From: Planctomycetota bacterium
GTDB lineage: Bacteria; Planctomycetota; Planctomycetia; Isosphaerales; Isosphaeraceae
Assembly: GCA_021818605.1 (NCBI GenBank)
Contig: JAKAUH010000144.1
Coordinates: 1 to 14,145 of the forward strand
DNA length: 14,145 bases
Direction of reading: 5' to 3'
Part shown: positions 6,043 to 11,241 of the stretch, one piece after another
How the letters are laid out: each line of letters opens with the position of its first letter
How positions within the stretch are numbered: position 1 is the first letter of the stretch
Position numbers and translations under genes: made by a program
The notes under the pieces: generated by a model
The model's input: only the letters and a program-made list of their open reading frames with translations
What the model was told of the DNA's origin: nothing
Database searches by the model: none

Positions 6043-6056
6043 GGCACGGGTTTTGC
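6043..6056 (+). promoter_or_regulatory. Sigma-54 (RpoN) promoter for the DUF3618-like operon
   Basis: GGCACGGGTTTTGC has -24 GGCAC, -12 TTGC, exact GG-N10-GC spacing and a following T. Predicted start is about 6068, about 150 nt before the ATG at 6221. It forms a divergent pair with 5748-5761. Confidence 0.68.
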
Positions 6057-6192
6057 TACCGATCGGGGGCAGAACGAGGCGTCGCGCCGATGGTGCGGGT
6101 GGCCGGGACGACGCGTTGACTGGACGGGGTCTCGCTCGGGGCGCGACGGGGCGTAGCTAACCAGACCGAACCGAATCGGGCCAAGGTCACAG

Positions 6193-6213
6193 CAGGACAG
6201 GACAGGACAGGAC
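6193..6213 (+). repeat. Tandem CAGGA repeat carrying the ribosome-binding site
   Basis: Four exact CAGGA units followed by C end 7 nt before the ATG at 6221. Each unit carries AGGA, a Shine-Dalgarno-like core; the last is 8 nt from the ATG. Gain or loss of a unit by slippage would keep one AGGA in place. Confidence 0.7.
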
Positions 6214-6220
6214 GAGTGTG

Positions 6221-6811
6221 ATGTCAACGGCGAAGCCTACCTCGGCAGAGGTCATCGAGATCCAGCGCCGGATGGCCCAGGTCCGCCACGAGTTGCACGA
6301 GGATGTCCGCGAGGCGGTGAAGGGCGCGCAGTCCCTCACCGACTGGCGGAGCCAGGTGCGCAACCACCCTTGGCTGGCGCTAGGCGCGGCCGCGGCGCTG
6401 GGGTATCTGCTGGTGCCGAAGCGCCGCATCGAGCCGGCGCCGACGATCGTATCGGTCGGCCCGCATCCCACGGCCGTCACAACAGCCGCGGCCGCGACCA
6501 TGGCGGAACAGCCCCAAACAAGGAAACGCTGGGGCCTGATCGGTTCGGCCATTGGGCTGCTGGGTCCCGTCGCCGTGCGTGCCGCCCAGAACTACGCGAT
6601 CCAGTACCTCGAGCAGTGGCTCGCCGCACAGCCGCCCGCCGACGGCGCGTCGCTGCTTGGCGCTGGGATGATGCCCGGCGGCCGGCCCCCAACACACGGC
6701 GCCGGCCGCGCGGGTGGACCGGGCGCCCGGCCCGGTCCGTCGCCGACCGTTGGGCCAAATCCGAATCCTTATCCGAACGAGAACCCGAATCGCCCCCGCG
6801 AGACACGTTGA
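6221..6811 (+). CDS. DUF3618-like membrane-associated protein with Pro/Asn-rich tail
   Basis: A 196-residue protein. The N-terminus (SAEVIEIQRRMAQVRHELHEDVREAV, 8-33) is a charged amphipathic helix like DUF3618 proteins, which sit beside yqjD/yqjE-type genes in many bacteria. A first hydrophobic segment, HPWLALGAAAALGYLLVPKR (49-68), resembles the ElaB/YqjD membrane tail. A second moderately hydrophobic stretch spans 104-121. The C-terminus is Gly/Pro-rich and ends in a PNPNPYPNENPNRP repeat-like tail, probably disordered. The start was taken as ATG 6221, 8 nt after the last AGGA; the GTG at 6218 is adjacent. It is first in a plus-strand operon with the next two genes. The family assignment rests on the N-terminal pattern and context; the molecular function is unknown. 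Confidence 0.78.
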   Translation: MSTAKPTSAEVIEIQRRMAQVRHELHEDVREAVKGAQSLTDWRSQVRNHPWLALGAAAALGYLLVPKRRIEPAPTIVSVGPHPTAVTTAAAATMAEQPQTRKRWGLIGSAIGLLGPVAVRAAQNYAIQYLEQWLAAQPPADGASLLGAGMMPGGRPPTHGAGRAGGPGARPGPSPTVGPNPNPYPNENPNRPRETR

Positions 6812-6901
6812 ACCCGCTCGCTCCAGGCTCGTCCCTGGACCGCCCTTAACCCACGGGCCGGGGCGAGACCGGGCGTCTTTCGGCATTCCGAGGGTCCTTC
6901 G

Positions 6902-7096
6902 ATGATATCCATCGCGCGGAATCAGACGTCGGCCTCCGAGCAGGGGGCCACCGGCGAGGTCATCGCCCGGGCGCAGGAGTACCTGGCCGAGGCCGGTGAA
7001 CTCGTCAAGGACGTCATCCACAACCGACCGGCCCTGGCACTCGGGGTCGCACTGGCAACGGGAGTCCTCCTGGGATGGCTGATCAAGCGACGATGA
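6902..7096 (+). CDS. ElaB/YqjD-like (DUF883) small membrane protein, 64 aa
   Basis: A 64-residue protein: an amphipathic helix (18-40, GEVIARAQEYLAEAGELVKDV), then NRPALALGVALATGVLLGWLIKRR, the C-terminal tail-anchor segment with small-residue spacing and a basic end typical of ElaB/YqjD. In E. coli these inner-membrane proteins bind inactive ribosomes in stationary phase; that role here is an extrapolation. It lacks much of the N-terminal half of full-length DUF883 proteins (about 100 residues). GAGGG (6890-6894) lies 7 nt before the ATG. Its stop overlaps the ATG of the next gene (ATGA at 7093-7096), indicating translational coupling. The same GW-x-IK tail recurs in the protein at 8462-8662. 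Confidence 0.85.
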   Translation: MISIARNQTSASEQGATGEVIARAQEYLAEAGELVKDVIHNRPALALGVALATGVLLGWLIKRR

Positions 7097-7623
7097 AGAT
7101 CAACGGCCCCACGACCATGACCTCAACTGCACCCGGGTCCGTCACCGGCCGCAGGGGCCCATTCCCGCCGGGAACTGCCGCTGGACCCGGTAACGGCGGA
7201 GCCGGACCGGGCGATGTCGTCACCAACGTGGCCGAGTTTGGTGAGAATCTGCTCACACTCGCCGAACTCCAGGCCAGACTGGCCAGCATCGAGCTGAAGC
7301 AAAACGTCCAGGCCGTCAAGCTCGGCGGCGCCGTCTTGACGGTCGGCGCCGTCCTCGGCCTCGCCGCGCTGCCCGTGGCCCTGCTCGGCATCGCCGAGTT
7401 GCTGACCACCGGGCTAAGCATCCACCGCGGACTCGCGCTGCTCATCGTCGCCGGTTGCTGCTTCGTCATCGCGGGGATCTGCGTCGCGGTCGCGGTCGTC
7501 CGACTGCGCGGCTCCAACCTGGGCTTCCCGCTCAGCGGCGAGGAGTTCACCCGCAACATCAACTGGGTGCGGACCGTGCTCCTGCACAGCGGCCGCTCGG
7601 CTCGGGCGCGGCGCAGAGGGTAG
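7093..7623 (+). CDS. YqjE/Holin-X-like (DUF1469) membrane protein
   Basis: A 176-residue protein with a flexible Gly/Pro-rich N-terminus (1-40), an amphipathic helix (42-74, VVTNVAEFGENLLTLAELQARLASIELKQN), two membrane segments (about 76-103 and 113-136), and a short basic C-terminus ending RSARARRRG. The order helix, TM, short turn, TM is that of YqjE and the Holin-X superfamily. The start at 7093 was chosen because it forms an ATGA overlap with the preceding gene; ATG 7075 (GGAG 10 nt upstream) and 7117 are alternatives. YqjE-type genes regularly follow yqjD/elaB-type genes, as here. Function is not established in the family; an envelope role is inferred. Confidence 0.85.
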   Translation: MKINGPTTMTSTAPGSVTGRRGPFPPGTAAGPGNGGAGPGDVVTNVAEFGENLLTLAELQARLASIELKQNVQAVKLGGAVLTVGAVLGLAALPVALLGIAELLTTGLSIHRGLALLIVAGCCFVIAGICVAVAVVRLRGSNLGFPLSGEEFTRNINWVRTVLLHSGRSARARRRG

Positions 7624-7629
7624 TGTGTA

Positions 7630-7683
7630 GGGGTCAGGATCAGGGGCCAGGAAAACCCGAAAGTCGGCGTTCCTCCTGACCCC
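7630..7683. terminator. 10-bp inverted repeat between convergent genes
   Basis: GGGGTCAGGA (7630-7639) and TCCTGACCCC (7674-7683) pair perfectly, 7 nt after the YqjE-like stop and 7 nt before the end of the CBS gene. The 34-nt loop can form a small inner stem (CCGA/TCGG). It is probably a bidirectional terminator made from a G-rich GGGGTCAGG-type element. Confidence 0.5.
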
Positions 7684-7689
7684 CAGATC

Positions 7690-8136
7690 CTACTCAGCAA
7701 CCATGTCCGTCACCAGCCGCCCCATCATCCGGTCGGAGATCACTGGCGCGATGTCGGCCCAGCCGATGATCCCGATCAGGCGGCCTGCGGTGTCCAGCAC
7801 CAGAACACGGCGGACGCCCTGTGACCGGAGGACCTCGCACACACGGCCGAGCGTGTCCTCGGGCGAGACTGACACGATCCCGGGCTGGGCGATCTCGCTT
7901 ACGGGCCGGCTCGCGAGATCGGGGTAATCGGCCAGCGCGAGTGCGACGTCGCGATCCGTCAGGATGGCGACCGGCCGCCCTTCCTCGAGGATCGGCACTG
8001 CGCCGCAGACAACATCGCGGAAGATCATCACCGCCTCGAGGACCGTGCTGAACGTCGAGCAGGTCAAGGGTGCGGCCGTCATTACGTCGGTGGCCGTCAT
8101 CGATTCCAGGATCTTGATCTCGTCGTGATCGGACAT
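7690..8136 (-). CDS. CBS-domain pair protein
   Basis: A 148-residue stand-alone CBS pair (Bateman module). CBS1 covers about 13-68 (ATDVMTAAPLTCS to GAVPILEEGRPVAILTDRDVAL) and CBS2 about 78-133 (PVSEIAQPGIVSVSPEDTLGRVCEVLRSQGVRRVLVLD to GRLIGIIGWADIA). Such modules bind adenine nucleotides such as AMP, ATP or SAM and act as energy or stress sensors; no catalytic domain is attached. The TDRD and GWADI positions fit the ribose/phosphate-contacting region of the fold. The ATG at 8136 has GGAG 6 nt upstream. It converges on the YqjE-like gene and diverges from the 66-residue membrane protein gene, with candidate sigma-54 promoters in both directions between them. Confidence 0.92.
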   Translation of the reverse strand: MSDHDEIKILESMTATDVMTAAPLTCSTFSTVLEAVMIFRDVVCGAVPILEEGRPVAILTDRDVALALADYPDLASRPVSEIAQPGIVSVSPEDTLGRVCEVLRSQGVRRVLVLDTAGRLIGIIGWADIAPVISDRMMGRLVTDMVAE

Positions 8137-8203
8137 GATCGGCTCCAGAACAATGTCCCCTGCAAGTTCCGCCGGCGGGGCCTCGTCGTACGCATCTCAC
8201 CGG

Positions 8204-8221
8204 ATCGCCCACATGGGCGAT
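8204..8221. promoter_or_regulatory. 18-bp palindrome, candidate activator site
   Basis: ATCGCCCA-CA-TGGGCGAT is a perfect 8-bp inverted repeat around a self-complementary-like CA spacer. Its centre is about 125 bp upstream of the predicted start of the plus-strand sigma-54 promoter at 8313-8326, the usual distance for an enhancer-binding protein. A further TCGCCCA copy lies at 8257-8263. Confidence 0.45.
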
Positions 8222-8263
8222 GCGGACTCCCGGCACTGCCGGGCGCCGAACGGATGTCGCCCA
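8214..8263 (-). promoter_or_regulatory. Nested hairpin, alternative to the palindrome
   Basis: TGGGCGA (8214-8220) can also pair with TCGCCCA at 8257-8263, enclosing an inner stem CCCGGC-ACT-GCCGGG (8229-8243). This outer pairing excludes the palindrome pairing with 8205-8211. If the minus-strand promoter at 8270-8283 starts near 8258, only part of the outer arm would be transcribed, so DNA-level binding is as likely as an RNA switch. Confidence 0.35.
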
Positions 8264-8269
8264 CCCGTT

Positions 8270-8283
8270 GCACTTCGCGTGCC
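8270..8283 (-). promoter_or_regulatory. Sigma-54-like promoter candidate for the CBS gene
   Basis: On the minus strand GGCACGCGAAGTGC has a perfect -24 GGCAC and exact GG-N10-GC spacing, with -12 GTGC instead of TTGC (one mismatch). Predicted start is about 8258, 120 nt before the ATG at 8136. Confidence 0.45.
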
Positions 8284-8312
8284 GTCCGCCAGCCGGGCGA
8301 TTCGCTCGCTTC

Positions 8313-8326
8313 GGCATCGCGATTGC
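8313..8326 (+). promoter_or_regulatory. Sigma-54 (RpoN) promoter for the ElaB-like and YihY genes
   Basis: GGCATCGCGATTGC, followed by ATTT, has -24 GGCAT, -12 TTGCA and exact GG-N10-GC spacing. Predicted start is about 8338, about 125 nt before the gene at 8462. Divergent with 8270-8283. Confidence 0.65.
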
Positions 8327-8461
8327 ATTTCTCCCAGCTACTGGTACATCTCGACCGGGGACTTGACTCAGGTTTCCCACGCGTTGACGGACAGCCCGAG
8401 CGAGCGGATGCCGTGAACCTCGGCCGGGCCGATACGCTCGCGATCTAGAAGGAGAACGATG

Positions 8462-8662
8462 ATGTCGACCGCGACGAACGTGCGCTACCCGGCGGACATG
8501 ATGCGGGCCAGCCAGGGGGGAAGGGACGAGAACTGGATGGAAGGCTCCATCCGCTCGATGGTCGAATCGGTCGAGGACTACGCGCACCGTGAGCCGCTGA
8601 AGTTCGCGGCGTGGGTCTTCGGCATCGGATTCGTGCTCGGCTGGAAGATCAAGCCCTGGTGA
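8462..8662 (+). CDS. Small ElaB-tail-like membrane protein, 66 aa
   Basis: A 66-residue protein with a polar N-terminus, an acidic amphipathic helix (26-42, MEGSIRSMVESVEDYAH) and a C-terminal membrane segment PLKFAAWVFGIGFVLGWKIKPW (45-66). The ending GFVLGW-K-IK mirrors GVLLGW-L-IK in the protein at 6902-7096, suggesting a paralogous tail anchor of the DUF883/ElaB type. A strong AAGGAG (8449-8454) is 7 nt before the ATG at 8462; an adjacent ATG at 8459 would be only 4 nt away. A sigma-54-type promoter is upstream, and the YihY-like gene follows after 194 nt on the same strand. Family placement is tentative beyond the tail. Confidence 0.8.
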   Translation: MSTATNVRYPADMMRASQGGRDENWMEGSIRSMVESVEDYAHREPLKFAAWVFGIGFVLGWKIKPW

Positions 8663-8856
8663 GTCGCGCCGGCTGGCCGGGTGGCCGGTGGCGGCATCCG
8701 GCCGGCTCGCCGATCCGAGGGCTCGGGCGATCGCCCCTGGCGGGCTCCGTCCAGGTCCTTCCCTTTCCTGTTCATGAGAAATGTTCGGATGGCCCCGGTT
8801 GGACGAGGCCGCTCCGGCCGCCGCGGCCCACGCACCGAGCCGTCGAGGATCGAGTC

Positions 8857-9828
8857 ATGCCTGTGACGACGAGGCGACTGCTGGCCGCGCTGAGCCTGGG
8901 CGGGCTGTCGATGCGCCAGGCCGCCCGGCGCACCTGGGACCGGATGAACGACCACGAGATCCTCACCCGTGCCGCGGCGATCACCTTCTATGCGATCGCA
9001 GCGCTCGTGCCGTTCCTGGCGCTGATGATCACGATGACCGCATACCTGCTGCCTCCTCCCGTGCGACAGGAGGTGCACGGCAAGGCCGGCCCGGCCGACG
9101 AGCTGGTCGCGATGCTCCCCGGCGACGCGGCGTCCATCGTCACCCGCGAGATCCGCCGCCTCCAGGAGGCGCCCCCGGCCGCCCTGATCTCGTTTGGCCT
9201 TGCGGCCACGATCTGGCTGTCCTCCAGCGTGTTCGTCGCGATCATGGACGCGATGAACCGCATCCTTGACGTCCGCGAGACGCGGGCCTGGTGGAAGCAG
9301 CGGGCGATCGCAATACTGATGACGCTCAGCCAGGCGGCCATCCTGATCGCCGTCTTCGGCACGATGCTGGCCTGGCCGCAGATCCTCCGCTTCCTCGGAC
9401 TCGGCTCAGCGGCCGCCGTCCTCGTGACCACCGCGCACGGCGTCCTCGTCTTCCTGGTCATTTTGCTCAGCTTCGCCCTCGCGCTGTACTTCGCCCCCGA
9501 CTCCGACCAGTGCTGGGAGTGGATCACGCCCGGTAGCCTGATCGGCTCGGTTGTGCTGCTGATCGTCAGCGTTGGGTTCCGCGTGTACGTCCAGCACTGG
9601 GGCAACTACAGCGCGACCTACGGCTCGCTGGGCGGAATCATCCTGCTCATGTCCTGGATGTGGCTCTGCAGCGTCCTCTTCCTCGCCGCCGCCGAGCTGA
9701 ACAAGGTCATCAAGGACGCCTCCCCGCTCGGCCACGGCCACGGCTGCGGCCCCGCGTCCGAAAGCCAGGACAAGGACGCCCGCCACGCCCGCCAACCTGC
9801 GTCGGAAGGGTTAGGGGTTAGGAGTTAG
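8857..9828 (+). CDS. YihY/BrkB (virulence factor BrkB) family membrane protein
   Basis: A 323-residue integral membrane protein with about six hydrophobic segments (near 40-65, 108-133, 150-173, 186-212, 226-244 and 256-280). Family blocks are RAAAITFYAIAALVPFLALM near the start, YFAPD (211-215), W-x-x-PG-S (222-227), and TYGSLGGIILLMSWMWLCSVLFLAAAELN at the end. YihY proteins are inner-membrane proteins of uncertain role (an old RNase BN label is wrong; transport has been suggested). GAGGA 7 nt before ATG 8857 sets the start; the longer open frame from 8611 overlaps the preceding gene. The tail has a His-rich GHGHGCG motif (292-298), and its last residues are encoded by a GGGTTA-type repeat that also supplies the stop. 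It is probably expressed with the preceding small gene. Confidence 0.92.
   Translation: MPVTTRRLLAALSLGGLSMRQAARRTWDRMNDHEILTRAAAITFYAIAALVPFLALMITMTAYLLPPPVRQEVHGKAGPADELVAMLPGDAASIVTREIRRLQEAPPAALISFGLAATIWLSSSVFVAIMDAMNRILDVRETRAWWKQRAIAILMTLSQAAILIAVFGTMLAWPQILRFLGLGSAAAVLVTTAHGVLVFLVILLSFALALYFAPDSDQCWEWITPGSLIGSVVLLIVSVGFRVYVQHWGNYSATYGSLGGIILLMSWMWLCSVLFLAAAELNKVIKDASPLGHGHGCGPASESQDKDARHARQPASEGLGVRS
9808..9828 (+). repeat. GGGTTA-like tandem repeat at the yihY stop codon
   Basis: Successive GGGTTA, GGGGTTA and GGAGTTAG units encode the last seven YihY residues (EGLGVRS with the preceding GAA) and include its TAG stop. The unit resembles the GGGGTCAGG element at 7630-7639 after the YqjE-like gene. 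It is G-rich enough on this strand to consider G-quadruplex formation, although only three runs are clear. Confidence 0.55.
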
Positions 9829-9866
9829 AGGCGAGGAGGACCGATGCGGAGCCCCAACCGACCGCG

Positions 9867-9884
9867 GCGGGTCGCGCGACCCGC
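9867..9884. terminator. Palindromic hairpin after yihY
   Basis: GCGGGTC-GCGC-GACCCGC is an 18-bp perfect palindrome forming a 7-bp stem with a 4-nt loop, 38 nt behind the yihY stop. No T-run follows; termination is plausible but not proven. Confidence 0.45.
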
Positions 9885-10235
9885 TCCGACCTGAGACACT
9901 GCGCGGTAACTCTCGTCTGCGATTAAAGCAGGTCCCCGCAGTTCAAGCCAATCCATGAAACAAATCTATATCAAATAGAAAATTTCGGCGATTTCAATCC
10001 GCATGCCGACTGATCTGAAGAAGCCGTGGATAACGCGTCTACTGTCGCGACTTCCAGTCCGGCGAAAGCAATTCGCCCCAGTGGCGCATGAACCCGGCGC
10101 CAGACGGATCGGGATCTCCAGCCGGATTCCGATCGGCCCTCCGTGGCCACAATCCTGGCCGCGACTCACCACGATGAGGATCGACCAGAATCACCCGCAT
10201 GCGAATCCGCCTGGAGGCGTACGGCGCGATCGTTT

Positions 10236-10249
10236 GGCATCCCCTTTGC
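10236..10249 (+). promoter_or_regulatory. Sigma-54 (RpoN) promoter for the DUF1328 gene
   Basis: GGCATCCCCTTTGC, preceded by TT and followed by AA, reads TTGGCAT-N6-TTTGCAA, with exact GG-N10-GC spacing. This is the closest of the set to the -24/-12 consensus. Predicted start is about 10261, 70 nt before the ATG at 10331. Confidence 0.7.
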
Positions 10250-10330
10250 AACTCTCTCACTTCAATGTCAACTCGGGCCCGGGGCGAGTCGCCACGGTCC
10301 CTATTTCAACTCTCATAGAAGGACAATCTC

Positions 10331-10501
10331 ATGCTGAGCTGGGCTCTTACATTCCTGGTGATCGCGCTGATCGCGGGCGTACTCGGATTCGGTGGTATCG
10401 CCGGCACGGCGGCCTCGATCGCGAAGGTCCTGTTCTTCCTGTTCCTGGTGCTGTTCGTGGTGTCGCTGATCTTCGGCCGCACCCGCGCACCGATCGCCTG
10501 A
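10331..10501 (+). CDS. DUF1328 (YtjA-type) small membrane protein, 56 aa
   Basis: A 56-residue protein, MLSWALTFLVIALIAGVLGF followed by GGIAGTAASIAKVLFFLFLVLFVVSLIFG. This is the full DUF1328/YtjA pattern: two membrane helices around a GFGGIAG turn and a short polar tail. The length matches the family. AAGGA (10319-10323) is 7 nt before the ATG. YtjA-type proteins are found with CsbD and ElaB-type genes in stress-related regions; the molecular function is unknown. It stands alone between long non-coding stretches, has its own sigma-54-type promoter, and is followed by a GCCGCC/GGCGGC stem (10510-10529). Confidence 0.93.
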   Translation: MLSWALTFLVIALIAGVLGFGGIAGTAASIAKVLFFLFLVLFVVSLIFGRTRAPIA

Positions 10502-11241
10502 CCGCCGACGCCGCCCCGCGTAAGGCGGCACCCGTCACCTCGCGACGCCGGGGACGACCCCGAGGGCCGATCCCATCCCGGTGGACTGCGCCGACAGTCC
10601 CCGATTAACCGACCTCTCTCAATGCAACGACCGGCCGGCGCCGCGATCCATTCGGGGGCGGCCCCGGCCCGATCTGACCGGCGGCACGGGGAACCGCCCG
10701 GTCGTCAGCGCAGCCGAGCCGGCCACAACGGGGACGCGCCATCGCGCCCCGCGCCAATCACGGCCTTCCGCCCTCGGCCGATTTCGATGACGCCGTCCCC
10801 GCGATTTCCATAGATGCACACGCCACAGGAGCCAGGCGGCATGCCCGCCGGTGGATCGATCGGCCGTCAACCGACGGGTACACGATCGATCCCCGGCCGT
10901 CGTGTTGCCTGGCTCGCTCTTTCACTCCGTCACCCGCGAATCCCACTGTGGACGATGCGTGCTCCCGTCAGGCCCAGGACGATCCCGTTCGGACTTGTGA
11001 ATCTCGATCCACTCGTCCCCGAGCTGACCAGGATCTTCCGATTTTCTCGACTTTTCCCATCTTCGCTAATTCCGCGGCCTTCCGGAAGTCGATGAGAGAT
11101 CCAGGAGTGGAGTGGGGCTGGTCGAGAGGCCGGCGAGATGATCGACTCGCGTTGACGACTCTACGGGGATGGGCTATGGTGCGGGCGCCGGTGGGCAGGG
11201 CCGGTGGGGAAAATGTGTCGACCGGGGCAGGGAGGCCCGCG
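10502..11241. other. Long intergenic region upstream of kdsD
   Basis: These 740 bases hold no gene I can support; several ORFs exist but read as arginine/proline-rich shadows without ribosome-binding sites. Contents are a stem GCCGCC/GGCGGC (10510-10529, 8-nt loop) behind the DUF1328 gene, a bulged stem GACCGGCGG/CCG-C-CCGGTC (10676-10703), and the sigma-70-type promoter at 11152-11180. A small RNA or fast-evolving small gene cannot be excluded. Confidence 0.5.
11152..11180 (+). promoter_or_regulatory. Sigma-70-type promoter for kdsD-kdsC
   Basis: TTGACG (11152-11157) and TATGGT (11175-11180) are separated by exactly 17 nt. The predicted start near 11187 gives a leader of about 55 nt to the ATG at 11242. 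Confidence 0.6.

Larger units (their letters stand above)
5660..6220. other. Divergent control region of the stress cluster
   Basis: These 561 bases separate the minus-strand lipoprotein/CsbD pair from the plus-strand DUF3618-like operon. No gene is supported; ORFs here have no recognisable pattern or ribosome-binding site. The region holds two opposed sigma-54-type promoters (5748-5761 minus, 6043-6056 plus), palindromes at 5715-5728 and 6000-6015, and a pentanucleotide tandem repeat at 6193-6213. Confidence 0.65.
8137..8461. other. Divergent control region between the CBS and ElaB-like genes
   Basis: These 325 bases hold no supported gene. They contain an 18-bp palindrome (8204-8221), a nested hairpin set (8214-8263) and two opposed sigma-54-type promoters (8270-8283 minus, 8313-8326 plus). 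Confidence 0.65.
9829..10330. other. Intergenic region between yihY and the DUF1328 gene
   Basis: These 502 bases hold no supported gene; ORFs such as 10003-10608 have no recognisable pattern and overlap the real DUF1328 gene. Contents are a hairpin (9867-9884), an AT-rich patch (about 9950-9995) unlike the rest, an inverted repeat TGGCGC/GCGCCA (10082-10102), and a sigma-54-type promoter (10236-10249). Confidence 0.6.

Noticed and set aside
7694..8587. 297-aa minus-strand ORF
   Set aside because: It overlaps the CBS gene in a wrong frame and its control region, and reads as arginine-rich shadow.
10003..10608. 201-aa plus-strand ORF
   Set aside because: It lacks a ribosome-binding site and any recognisable pattern, and overlaps the clear DUF1328 gene (10331-10501) in another frame.
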